Part shown: in pieces, positions 16,081 through 22,979 of the stretch
How the letters are laid out: each line of letters starts with the position of its first letter
Position numbering within the stretch: position 1 is the stretch's first letter
Assembly: GCA_050249235.1 (NCBI GenBank)
Contig: JBFWQW010000040.1
Location: 1 to 22,979, forward strand
Origin: JAEKLB01 sp050249235
Lineage (GTDB): Bacteria; Actinomycetota; Acidimicrobiia; Acidimicrobiales; CADCSY01
Length of the DNA stretch: 22,979 nt
Direction of reading: 5' to 3'
The notes under the pieces: generated by a model
Told to the model about the DNA's origin: nothing
The model's database searches: none
What the model saw: only the letters and a program-made list of their open reading frames with translations
Made by a program: the position numbers and the translations under genes

Positions 16081-16953
16081 TCAGGCGAGGTCGAGGATCT
16101 CGGCCAGCGTGCGCCACGCGGCCATCGGGAGCTCGGTCCGGTCCTCGGTGAGCACCTGCAGGCAGACCTGGTCGGCCCCGGCGTCGAGGTGGGCGCGGAC
16201 CCGTTCCGCCACGGTCTCGGCGTCGCCCCACGCCACGATGGCGTCGACCAGGCGGTCGCTCCCGCCGCCGGCGAAGTCGTCGTCGCCGTAGCCGAAGCGG
16301 CGGAGGTTGCTCGTGTAGTTCACGAGGCCGAGGTAGACGGCCATGTGCTGGCGGGCGATGGCACGGGCCCGCTCGGGGTCGGTCTCGACGAGCACCATCT
16401 GCTCGGGCACCAGCAGCGCGCCACCGCCGAGCTCGGCTCGGGCGAAGGCGGTGTGCTCGACCGGGACGAAGTAGGGATGGGCGCCCGCCGTGCGGGCCGC
16501 CGAGAGGGCCAGCATCTTCGGGCCGAGGGCCGCCAACGCCCGCTGCCCGGGCCGGCCGTCGGGATCGAGCCGGTCGAGGGCGTCGAGGTACTCGACCATG
16601 GTGGCGAGCGGCCGCCGGTAGGTGCCGGGTGCCTGGCGGTTCACACCCTCGGGATGGCTGATGCCGAGGCCGAGGAGGAACCGGTCGGGGTGGTCGGCCC
16701 GCAGGGACCGGTTGGCGGCCGCGACCACCTCGGCGGTCGCGCTCCAGACGCTGACGATCCCGGTGGCCACCACCAGCCGCTCGGAGGCTTCGAGCAGGTC
16801 GCGGGCGTGGGCGAAGGCGCCGTCCGGCGCGCCCCCCGGGAACCAGATGGCCCCGTAGCCGAGGCCCTCGAGCTCCCGCACCGCCGCCGGCCGGGTGTCC
16901 GGCTCGAGCATCCGGAACGCCGAGGTCCACACACCCACCCGTCCGAGGTCCAT
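16081..16953 (-). CDS. LLM-class F420-dependent oxidoreductase (TIGR03620/MSMEG_4141-like)
   Basis: A 290-residue luciferase-like TIM-barrel protein, predicted cytoplasmic. The N-terminus MDLGRVGVWTSAFRML, then LEGLGYGAIWFPGGAPDG, LVVATGIVSVWSATAEVV, HPDRFLLGLGISHPEGV, and DAGADQVCLQVL near the end follow the pattern I recall for the MSMEG_4141-type F420 subfamily. The substrate is unknown. It is only distantly related to the LLM protein at 3547-4410. ATG 16953 matches the family start; the open frame continues to 17031 but the extra residues are not conserved-looking. It converges with the debranching-type gene and is divergent from the first MFS gene across about 180 bp, so LLM enzyme and exporter could share regulation. 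Confidence 0.88.
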   Translation of the reverse strand: MDLGRVGVWTSAFRMLEPDTRPAAVRELEGLGYGAIWFPGGAPDGAFAHARDLLEASERLVVATGIVSVWSATAEVVAAANRSLRADHPDRFLLGLGISHPEGVNRQAPGTYRRPLATMVEYLDALDRLDPDGRPGQRALAALGPKMLALSAARTAGAHPYFVPVEHTAFARAELGGGALLVPEQMVLVETDPERARAIARQHMAVYLGLVNYTSNLRRFGYGDDDFAGGGSDRLVDAIVAWGDAETVAERVRAHLDAGADQVCLQVLTEDRTELPMAAWRTLAEILDLA

Positions 16954-17132
16954 CCGCGCACGCTGTCCGACCGCACCGGGCCCCGTCAAGGCGCCGCACC
17001 TCCCGTTCCCTGTCGATTTGGGCGGGAGCAACCCCGGCCCGGTCGACGGAGCTCGGGTCGTTCGTGCATGGACAGCGGCCGCGGCCAGACTGCCGGGATG
17101 GCACCGGGGTGGGGCGGTGCAGGGATGGCGGT

Positions 17133-18464
17133 GTGAGCCTCCTCCCCCGCTCGTTCCGGGTCCTCCGCCATCGCGACCTGCGCCTCGTGGTGATCGGCAA
17201 CCTGGTGTCGCAGCTCGGCACGTGGTCGCAGTACGTCGGCGTGGGCTGGGCCGCCCAGGAGCTCACCGACTCGAAGGTGGCTCTGGGCGTCGCCTTCGCC
17301 GCGCCGCTGGCGGCCAGCCTGTTCCTCTCCCCCTTCGCCGGTGTCATCGCCGACCGCTTCGACCGGCGAAAGCTGGTGATGTACGGGAACGTCGCCATGG
17401 CCCTGCCGCCCGTGGCGGTCGGTCTCCTGCTCCACCAGGAGGCCATCGGCGTCGGCATGCTCATCTTCCTGGTCTTCCTCGGCGGGGTGGCCCAGGCCCT
17501 CACCATGCCGGCTTCGATGGCGCTGGTGCCCCAGCTCGTCCCCCTCGGCGAGGTGCAGCAGGCGGTGGCGCTCAACAGCGGCATGACCAACGCCACCCGG
17601 ATCATCGGGCCAGGCATCGGCGGCTTCGCCATCAGCACCTGGGGCATCGACTGGGCCTTCCACCTCAACGCCATCTCCTTCTCGGCGGTGGTGATCGCCT
17701 GGTGGTTCGTGCACGTGCCGGCACTGGCCGCCGCGGCCGACACCGAATCCTTCGGGGAGCGGCTCCGCGCCGGGTTCACCTACGCCCGGCGGAACAGGTC
17801 GGTGGGCCGCCTGCTCCTGCTGACCGCCGTCGGCGCGTTCTGCGTCATGCACGCCCCCCTGATGCCCGTCATCGTGAAGGAGCTCCTCGACGGCGACGCC
17901 GGCACCTACGCCCTCCTGTCGTCGGCGCCGGGCGTCGGGGCCTTCATCGGCGCGATCGCAGCCGGCGAGATCACCGGCGGGCAGGCCAGGCGGCGCACCA
18001 TGGCCGTGTGCGCCATCGGCATGGCCGCGTCCCTGCTCGTCCTCAGCCTCTCGAGGATCACCGCCGTCACCGCCGCCTGCCTGGTGCTCTTCGGGCTGGG
18101 CTACTTCCTGCTCAACGCCCTGGTGACGACGGTCGTCGTCGTGGCCACCGCCGACGAGTACCGCGGCCGGGTCATGGGCTTCCTGAGCATGGCCAACGCC
18201 GGCATCGTGCCGCTCAACGCGGTGTCGGCCGGCGTGCTGGCGTCGCTCCTGGGCCCGGCCTGGACGGTCGGCCTGGCGGCGTCGGTCCTGCTCGTCTTCT
18301 CGGCCGGCTTCGTCGCCACCGGCAAGTTCTCCATGGTCGGCGGGGCCGACGCGGACGAGCCGCCCCCCCGGCCCGACGCGGCGCCGGGGATCGAGGTGCT
18401 CGGCGTGCCGGCCGCGGCCGCCGCGGCCGCCGCGGTCGACGACCCGTCCCGCCCGCCGACGTGA
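17133..18464 (+). CDS. MFS transporter, EntS-like drug/siderophore exporter type (first of tandem pair)
   Basis: A 443-residue inner-membrane protein with about 12 hydrophobic segments. It carries the major facilitator motif A in the loop after helix 2 (GVIADRFDRRKLVMYGN) and a matching mid-protein segment, and has the EntS-type N-terminus (FRVLRHRDLRLVVIGNLVS). Members export siderophores, drugs or metabolites by proton antiport; the substrate is unknown. GTG 17133 is preceded by AGGG 8 nt upstream and removes a non-conserved N-terminal stretch that continues open to 17064. The hydrophilic C-terminal tail ends in a poly-alanine run encoded by a 9-bp repeat. The second MFS gene follows after about 50 bp, likely in the same operon. 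Confidence 0.9.
   Translation: MSLLPRSFRVLRHRDLRLVVIGNLVSQLGTWSQYVGVGWAAQELTDSKVALGVAFAAPLAASLFLSPFAGVIADRFDRRKLVMYGNVAMALPPVAVGLLLHQEAIGVGMLIFLVFLGGVAQALTMPASMALVPQLVPLGEVQQAVALNSGMTNATRIIGPGIGGFAISTWGIDWAFHLNAISFSAVVIAWWFVHVPALAAAADTESFGERLRAGFTYARRNRSVGRLLLLTAVGAFCVMHAPLMPVIVKELLDGDAGTYALLSSAPGVGAFIGAIAAGEITGGQARRRTMAVCAIGMAASLLVLSLSRITAVTAACLVLFGLGYFLLNALVTTVVVVATADEYRGRVMGFLSMANAGIVPLNAVSAGVLASLLGPAWTVGLAASVLLVFSAGFVATGKFSMVGGADADEPPPRPDAAPGIEVLGVPAAAAAAAAVDDPSRPPT
18411..18437. repeat. 9-bp GC-rich repeat encoding poly-alanine tail
   Basis: Three near-identical GCCGCGGCC units (the last with one change) encode the eight-alanine run near the C-terminus of the first MFS protein. The tract is prone to slippage. 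Confidence 0.7.
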
Positions 18465-18516
18465 CGCCCGCCCCCACCTCGCGTCCAGGGCCGGCGGTGT
18501 GGAAGTCTCCCCGGCG

Positions 18517-19857
18517 ATGGCACTGACGACCAGCGTCGAGGCGCTCCGCCACCGCCAGTTCCGCCGGGTGTGGCTGGGCGGCCTGGTGAGCCAGATCGGC
18601 AACTGGATGCAGATCACCGGTCGGGCCGCGCTCATCTACGAGGCGACGGGTTCGACGGCGGCGCTCGGCACCATCTACTTCCTGAGCTACCTGCCTCAAC
18701 TGCTCCTGTCGCAGTTCGCCGGGGTGGTGGCCGACCGGTTCGACCGGCGGCGGGTGCTCATCGCCGGCCAGGTCGCGGCCACCGGCGGCTCGGTGATGAT
18801 GGCCGTCCTCGCCCTGACCGACTCGGCGACGGTGGCCACGGTCGGCGCGGTGTCCGTCGCCGTCGGGCTGGCCCAGGCCACCTCGATGCCGGCCCAGCAG
18901 GCGATGGTGCCGTCCCTCGTGCCCCGCGAGTCGCTCACCAGCGCCATCACCCTGAACTCGGCCACCCAGGCCGCCACCCGGGTGTTCGGTCCCCTCCTCG
19001 CCGGCCTGGTGTTCGAGACCCTCGGCCTGCCCTGGCTGTTCTGGATCAACTCGGCCAGCTTCGGCGTGATCATCTTCGTCTGGGCGACCACCCACGTGCC
19101 CCGCCAGCCCCCGATGGCCGAGACCCGGACCTTCGCCGCCATCGCCGCCGGGTTCCGCTTCGTCCGCTCGCAGCCGGCCCTGCTGGTGGCCATGGCCACC
19201 ACGCTGGTCATCGCGGGGATCGGCAACATGTACCAACCCCTCGGGGTCGCCTTCACCACCGACGTGCTGGCGGGCGGCGCCTCCGGCCGGGGGACGACCT
19301 ACTACACGTATCTCCAGGCCGCCCTCGGCGCCGGCGCCTTCGTGGGCATCCTCGGCGTCGCCGACCTCGCAAAGCGGCGGCCGGCCCTCGCCATCGTGGC
19401 CTCGTCCACCGGCGTGGCCCTCGGCCTCATCGCCCTCGGGCAGGTCGGCTCGCTAGGACCGGCGCTGGCGGTGGGGTTCGTGATCGGCGCCACCCACTTC
19501 GCCACCAACACCCTCGTGCTGAACGTGATCCAGCACCGCACGCCGGACGAGATGCGGGGCCGGGTCCTCGCCCTGCACTCCGTGGGCTTCGTCGGCATGC
19601 TCCCGCTCATCTCGATCTCGGGCGGCTGGCTGGCCGAGTCGTTCGGCATCGCGGCCACCCTCACCGGCGCCGGCGTGGTGTGCCTCGCCTACTGCGTGCC
19701 GCTGATCCGGTGGTCTCGCCACCTCCCGTCGAGCACGCTCGAGGACCGCCCCGGCGACACCCTCGAGCGGGTGGCGGCGGCCATCGCCGAGGAGGAGGGC
19801 GCCGGTCCCCCGATCGAGCGCCCGTCCGGCCCGGCCGCCCCCGCCCCGACCACCTGA
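18517..19857 (+). CDS. MFS transporter, EntS-like (second of tandem pair)
   Basis: A 446-residue inner-membrane exporter with about 12 membrane segments, visibly paralogous to the upstream MFS gene: both start with a LRHR...LVSQ(I/L)G(N/T)W pattern and carry the motif A loop GVVADRFDRRRVLIAGQ. Further conserved parts are ALGTIYFLSYLPQLLLSQF and LNVIQHRTPDEMRGRVLAL. Substrate unknown; the C-terminal tail is hydrophilic. ATG 18517 is preferred; an in-frame GTG at 18499 would add six residues and has an AGGG about 8 nt before it. The pair could work as two independent exporters or as a heteromer, but the latter is not typical for MFS. It converges with the molybdenum hydroxylase operon. Confidence 0.9.
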   Translation: MALTTSVEALRHRQFRRVWLGGLVSQIGNWMQITGRAALIYEATGSTAALGTIYFLSYLPQLLLSQFAGVVADRFDRRRVLIAGQVAATGGSVMMAVLALTDSATVATVGAVSVAVGLAQATSMPAQQAMVPSLVPRESLTSAITLNSATQAATRVFGPLLAGLVFETLGLPWLFWINSASFGVIIFVWATTHVPRQPPMAETRTFAAIAAGFRFVRSQPALLVAMATTLVIAGIGNMYQPLGVAFTTDVLAGGASGRGTTYYTYLQAALGAGAFVGILGVADLAKRRPALAIVASSTGVALGLIALGQVGSLGPALAVGFVIGATHFATNTLVLNVIQHRTPDEMRGRVLALHSVGFVGMLPLISISGGWLAESFGIAATLTGAGVVCLAYCVPLIRWSRHLPSSTLEDRPGDTLERVAAAIAEEEGAGPPIERPSGPAAPAPTT

Positions 19858-19884
19858 CGATACGGGCGTCCCCCGCAGACCGAA

Positions 19885-19905
19885 CCCGACCCGAGACCCG
19901 TCGGG
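19885..19905. terminator. Weak hairpin between convergent genes
   Basis: CCCGAC (19885-19890) pairs with GTCGGG (19900-19905) around a 9-nt loop, in the 51-bp gap between the second MFS stop (19857) and the molybdopterin-subunit stop (19909). The stem is short and there is no T tract. Confidence 0.3.
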
Positions 19906-19908
19906 CTG

Positions 19909-22245
19909 CTACCGGGCCTCGATGGTGCCGATGAGCTCGAGGAGGCGCTGGGGCGGCAGGTGCTGCTCGAGCACCCGCACGCCGAACGGCGCCAGCGCGT
20001 CGGAGATGGCGTTGCCGACCGTGGGCGGCGTGACGATCATCCCGCCCTCGCCCACGCCCCGGAAGTTGACGTCGGCGTCGAGGGGGACGGTCTCGAGGTG
20101 CTCGATCTCGATGCGGGGGATCTCGGTGGCGGTGGGCAGCAGATAGTCCATGAAGCTGCCGGCCAGGAACTGGCCGTTGTCGTCGTAGGCGGAGTGCTCG
20201 AGGAGCACGGCGCCGATGCCCTGGGCCACGCCCCCCCGCACCTGGCCCTCGACGATGGCGGGGTTGATGAGCACGCCGCAGTCCTCGACCACGACGTAGC
20301 GGTCGATGCGCACGAGCCCGGTGGCCACGTCGACCTCGACCTGGGCGCAGTGGGTGCCGCCCGACCAGCCGCCCTTGCCGCCGTCGTAGACGATGGCCAC
20401 GTCGAGGCCGGTGTCGACGCCGTCGGGGAACCGGCCAGGCTCCGAGGCCGCGGCCGCGATGTCGGCCAGCGACATCGCGCTGGCCGGCACGCCCCTCACC
20501 GCCACGGCCCGGTCGACGATCTCGAGGTCGGCGGCGCTGGCCTCGAGCAGGTGCGACGCCAGGTCGAGCACCCGGCCCCGCAGGGCCCTGGCCACGGTGA
20601 GCGCGGCCCCGCCGGCCATCGTCGCCGAGCGGCTTCCGCCGGTGAAGCCGGCCGGCACCCGGTCGGTGTCGCCGACCACGACGCGGACGGCGTCGAACGG
20701 GACGCCGAACTCGTCGGCTGCGATCTGGGCCAGCGTGGTCTGGTGGCCCTGGCCGTGGGGCATCTGACCGGTGAAGACGCTCACCGTGCCGTCGGCCTCG
20801 AGCCGGGCCCGGGCGTTCTCGGCGCCCAGGGCCGGGCCGCCCTCCGCGCGGGGACCGGGGGCGGCCTCGATGTAGGTGGCCATGCCGATCCCGAGGTAGC
20901 GACCCTCCCGGCGGGCCTCGGCCTGGCGCCTCCGGAAGTCGGCCAGGTCGACCAGCTCCGCCAGACGCTCGAGCGACTGGCGGGCGGTGACGCCGGTGAG
21001 GGCACGGCCGGTGACCATCGCCAGCGGGGCCTCGCCGTCGGTCACGACGTTGCGGAGCCGGAGCTCGTAGGGGTCGATCCCGAGCTCGACCGCGATGAGG
21101 TCGAAGAGCCGCTCGCGCACCCAGGTCTCGGCCGCCCACGGTCCCCGGTAGGCCACGTAGCTGGCCTTGTTCGTGATCGCCACCCTGGCCTCGAAGGCGA
21201 GGGCCTCCATCCGGTACGGCCCGGGGATCATCCCCTGGATGATGTTGCCGACCATGGCGCCCATGCCCGGGTAGGCGCCCGAGTCGAGGAGCATCTTCAC
21301 CTTGAGGCCGAGCACCCGCCCGTCGTCGTTCACGGCCGCCTCGACCTCGAAGCTCTCCTCCCGGGCCTGGCCCGAGACGGTGAGGTTCTCGTTGCGGTCC
21401 TCGATCCACTTCACCGGCCGGCCGAGGTGCTTCGACGCGACCGCGATCGCGATCTCCTCGCGGCTGGTGCCGAACTTGAGCCCGAAGGAGCCGCCGATCT
21501 CCTCGGCCAGCACCCGCACCTTGTCCGGCTCGAGGCCGAGCCGCTTGGCCAGGGTGGAGCGGACCATGTGGACGCCCTGGGTGGCGGCGTGGACGGTGAG
21601 CTCGCCGCGGGCCGGGTCGAAGGAGGCGACCACGCCCCGCCCCTCCATCGGCACGTTCTGGTGGCGGTGCTGGCGGAGGTGGACGGCCACCACCCGGTCG
21701 GCCCGGGCGAAGACGCCCTCGACGTCGCCGTACACGTTCGGTGCCGCGGCCGGCATGACGTTGGAGCCGAGGTCCTCGAAGATCGGCGGGCTCGACGGGT
21801 CGAGGGCGGCCTCGGCCGAGGTGACCGCGGCCAGCTCGTCGTAGTCCACCTCGACCTGCTCGGCGGCGTCCTCGGCCAGGTAGCGGCTCTCGGCGACGAT
21901 CAGCGCGATGGGGTCGCCGACCAGGCGGACCTTGTCGGTGCAGAGCAGCGAGAAGGCGGGACCGGCCGGTCCGCCCATCATCGCCGCCATGCCGACCGCG
22001 CCCGGATGCAGGATCGCCTCGATGTCCTCGCCGGTGAGCACCGCGACGACGCCGGGGAGGGCCCGGGCCTCGTCGACGTCGACCCTCGTGAGCCGGCCGT
22101 GGGCGATGGTGCTGCGCACGAACGTGGCGTGGAGCATGCCCGGCAGCTGCACGTCGTCGACGTAGCGACCGGTCCCGGTGAGGATGCGGCGGTCCTCCGA
22201 ACGCTTGACCCGGGCTCCGGTGAACCGCTCCCCGACCTGTTCCAC
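19909..22245 (-). CDS. Molybdenum hydroxylase large (molybdopterin-binding) subunit, xanthine dehydrogenase/CoxL family
   Basis: A 778-residue catalytic subunit that binds molybdopterin-cytosine-dinucleotide type cofactor. Segments: RSEDRRILTGTGRYVDD near the N-terminus, RLVGDPIALIVAESRYLAEDAAE, EEIGGSFGLKFGT, AYRGPWAAETWVRERL (365-380), QMPHGQGHQTTLAQIAADEFGV, and GVGEGGMIVTPPTVGNAI with the catalytic Glu 733. The loop that reads AYXCSFR in true CO dehydrogenase and AYRGAGR in form-II proteins reads AYRGPWA here, so CO oxidation is not expected; the substrate is unknown. GTG 22245 has CGGAGG 5 nt upstream and begins 17 bp after the 2Fe-2S gene. Open frame upstream of that start is shadow sequence. 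Last gene of a FAD/2Fe-2S/Mo operon. Confidence 0.92.
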   Translation of the reverse strand: MEQVGERFTGARVKRSEDRRILTGTGRYVDDVQLPGMLHATFVRSTIAHGRLTRVDVDEARALPGVVAVLTGEDIEAILHPGAVGMAAMMGGPAGPAFSLLCTDKVRLVGDPIALIVAESRYLAEDAAEQVEVDYDELAAVTSAEAALDPSSPPIFEDLGSNVMPAAAPNVYGDVEGVFARADRVVAVHLRQHRHQNVPMEGRGVVASFDPARGELTVHAATQGVHMVRSTLAKRLGLEPDKVRVLAEEIGGSFGLKFGTSREEIAIAVASKHLGRPVKWIEDRNENLTVSGQAREESFEVEAAVNDDGRVLGLKVKMLLDSGAYPGMGAMVGNIIQGMIPGPYRMEALAFEARVAITNKASYVAYRGPWAAETWVRERLFDLIAVELGIDPYELRLRNVVTDGEAPLAMVTGRALTGVTARQSLERLAELVDLADFRRRQAEARREGRYLGIGMATYIEAAPGPRAEGGPALGAENARARLEADGTVSVFTGQMPHGQGHQTTLAQIAADEFGVPFDAVRVVVGDTDRVPAGFTGGSRSATMAGGAALTVARALRGRVLDLASHLLEASAADLEIVDRAVAVRGVPASAMSLADIAAAASEPGRFPDGVDTGLDVAIVYDGGKGGWSGGTHCAQVEVDVATGLVRIDRYVVVEDCGVLINPAIVEGQVRGGVAQGIGAVLLEHSAYDDNGQFLAGSFMDYLLPTATEIPRIEIEHLETVPLDADVNFRGVGEGGMIVTPPTVGNAISDALAPFGVRVLEQHLPPQRLLELIGTIEAR

Positions 22246-22250
22246 GATGG

Positions 22251-22256
22251 CCTCCG
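22251..22256 (-). promoter_or_regulatory. Ribosome binding site fixing the molybdopterin-subunit start
   Basis: CGGAGG on the - strand, 5 nt before GTG 22245, within the 17-bp gap after the 2Fe-2S gene. It decides against the long in-frame extension that overlaps that gene up to 22632. Confidence 0.75.
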
Positions 22257-22262
22257 ACGTTG

Positions 22263-22757
22263 CTAGCGGGTCGAGTGACCGGTCGGCACGTCGACGCCGG
22301 TGGCCCGCAGGACCCCGTCGACGATGCTCTCGTAGCCGGTGCAGCGGCAGATGTTCCCCGACAGGGCGGCCCGGATCTCGGCCTCGCCGGCGCCCGGCGA
22401 CTCGGCCAGGAGGGCCGTGGCCTGCATCACGAAGCCGGGCGTGCAGAAGCCGCACTGGAAGCTGTGGCTCTCCCACATGGCCTCCTGCAGCGGGTTCATC
22501 GTCCCGTCGGCCGCCAGCCCCTCGATGGTCGTGACCTCGCTGCCCAGGGCCTGGACCGCGAACAGGAGGCAGGAGCGCACCGGCTCGCCGTCGAGCAGCA
22601 CCGTGCAGGCGCCGCAAACGCCGTGCTCGCACCCGACGTGGGTGCCGGTGAGGTGCAGGTCCTCCCGCAGGAAGTCGGCCAGCGTCTTGCGGGCCTCGGC
22701 CCGGGCCGAGCGGGCCTCGCCGTTCACCCTGACGGCGATCTCGAAGGTCTCGTCCAT
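22263..22757 (-). CDS. Molybdenum hydroxylase small (2Fe-2S) subunit, CoxS/CutS-like
   Basis: A 164-residue electron-transfer subunit with two 2Fe-2S clusters. The N-terminal plant-ferredoxin-type cluster uses Cys 43, 48, 51 and 63 (GCEHGVCGACTVLLDGEPV then SC). The C-terminal four-helix domain uses Cys 102, 105, 137 and 139 (CGFCTPGFV, GNICRCTGYESIV). All eight ligands are intact and the length is normal. It passes electrons from the molybdenum site to FAD in the medium subunit. ATG 22757 is chosen: GGGAGGG lies 5 nt upstream and the start overlaps the FAD-subunit stop as TGATG, implying translational coupling. GTG at 22760 would place the Shine-Dalgarno too close. Confidence 0.95.
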   Translation of the reverse strand: MDETFEIAVRVNGEARSARAEARKTLADFLREDLHLTGTHVGCEHGVCGACTVLLDGEPVRSCLLFAVQALGSEVTTIEGLAADGTMNPLQEAMWESHSFQCGFCTPGFVMQATALLAESPGAGEAEIRAALSGNICRCTGYESIVDGVLRATGVDVPTGHSTR

Positions 22758-22979
22758 CACGCCCCTCCCGCGGCCGCAGCCGCTCCTTCCAGCGCCCGCG
22801 TCACCAGCGTCCCGGCGACGGACCGCCGGTAGGCGGCCGAGCCGTGCAGGTCGGAGGGCGGCGTGAGCTCGCGCACCGCGGCGTTGGCCGCGGCCTCGAA
22901 TGCCGCCCGGCTGGGCGGCCCCCCTCGCAGCAGCGCCACGGCCTCGGCCGACCGCACGGGCGCGTCGGCGACGCCGAGC
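22757..22979 (-). CDS. Molybdenum hydroxylase FAD-binding medium subunit (CoxM-like), C-terminal part
   Basis: The gene runs off the window at its 5' end; 73 C-terminal residues are visible. They match the C-terminal domain of CO-dehydrogenase-type flavoprotein subunits: LGVADAPVRSAEAVALLRG at the edge, and SDLHGSAAYRRSVAGTLVTRALE near the end, a pattern typical of the last helices of this family. The FAD-binding domain itself lies outside. The TGA stop overlaps the 2Fe-2S subunit ATG by one base (TGATG). It transfers electrons from the 2Fe-2S clusters to an external acceptor. Confidence 0.85.
   Translation of the reverse strand, partial: LGVADAPVRSAEAVALLRGGPPSRAAFEAAANAAVRELTPPSDLHGSAAYRRSVAGTLVTRALEGAAAAAGGA

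Noticed and set aside
19960..22266. 768-codon + strand open frame opposite the molybdopterin subunit
   Set aside because: Antisense shadow: low-complexity composition, no domains, and the - strand gene is unmistakable.
22246..22632. Upstream extension of the molybdopterin-subunit frame over the 2Fe-2S gene
   Set aside because: The extra residues are the out-of-frame reading of the 2Fe-2S gene. GTG 22245 with its CGGAGG fits the family length.
19909..22979. Aerobic CO dehydrogenase (coxMSL)
   Set aside because: The operon order fits, but the large subunit lacks the Cys of AYXCSFR, so a true CO dehydrogenase is not supported.

Overview
The window reads as chromosomal DNA of a very GC-rich actinobacterium. 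Evidence: strong G/C bias at third codon positions in every real gene, frequent GTG starts with purine-rich Shine-Dalgarno sequences about 5 nt upstream, two F420-type luciferase-like oxidoreductases, and an actinobacterial amidohydrolase-2 protein. An Acidimicrobiia-like lineage is my guess from the gene mix; no marker gene here proves it. I see no rRNA, tRNA, CRISPR array, transposase or integrase. The density of long open frames on both strands is a GC artefact.

Layout: (1) 1-323, the tail of an unrecognised + strand protein, then tandem hairpins. (2) 495-5618, a catabolic-looking block: a large alpha/beta-hydrolase with a PKD-like C-terminus and a dimeric alpha/beta-barrel protein on the - strand, divergent from an F420/LLM oxidoreductase, which converges on an amidohydrolase. 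(3) 5789-6979, a tandem-domain dCTP deaminase. (4) 7154-10748, oxidative pentose-phosphate/gluconate metabolism: gnd and zwf coupled by an ATGA overlap, divergent from an SMP-30 lactonase, with two perfect hairpins in the shared intergenic region. (5) 10814-10960, a 48-residue two-helix membrane protein with a perfect Shine-Dalgarno. (6) 11263-16013, a compact + strand run of a solitary NuoF-like flavoprotein, a GT4 glycosyltransferase and a glycogen-debranching-type enzyme. (7) 16081-16953, a second LLM oxidoreductase. (8) 17133-19857, two tandem MFS exporters. (9) 19909-22979, a molybdenum hydroxylase operon in the order FAD subunit (partial), 2Fe-2S subunit, molybdopterin subunit, which is the M-S-L order of CO-dehydrogenase-type operons.

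How the genes fit together: zwf, gnd and the lactonase can oxidise glucose 6-phosphate or gluconate and make reducing power. The GT4 and debranching genes suggest alpha-glucan storage or turnover nearby. The LLM enzymes, amidohydrolase, alpha/beta-barrel protein, hydrolase and molybdenum hydroxylase look like accessory oxidative catabolism with unknown substrates. Most convergent gene pairs are separated by a G/C-rich inverted repeat without a T tract, which I interpret as bidirectional terminators. I found no clear evidence of a wholly new system. The most interesting points are the paired hairpins before gnd, the NuoF-like/GT4/debranching operon, the PKD-bearing hydrolase without a signal peptide, and the variant motif in the molybdenum hydroxylase.
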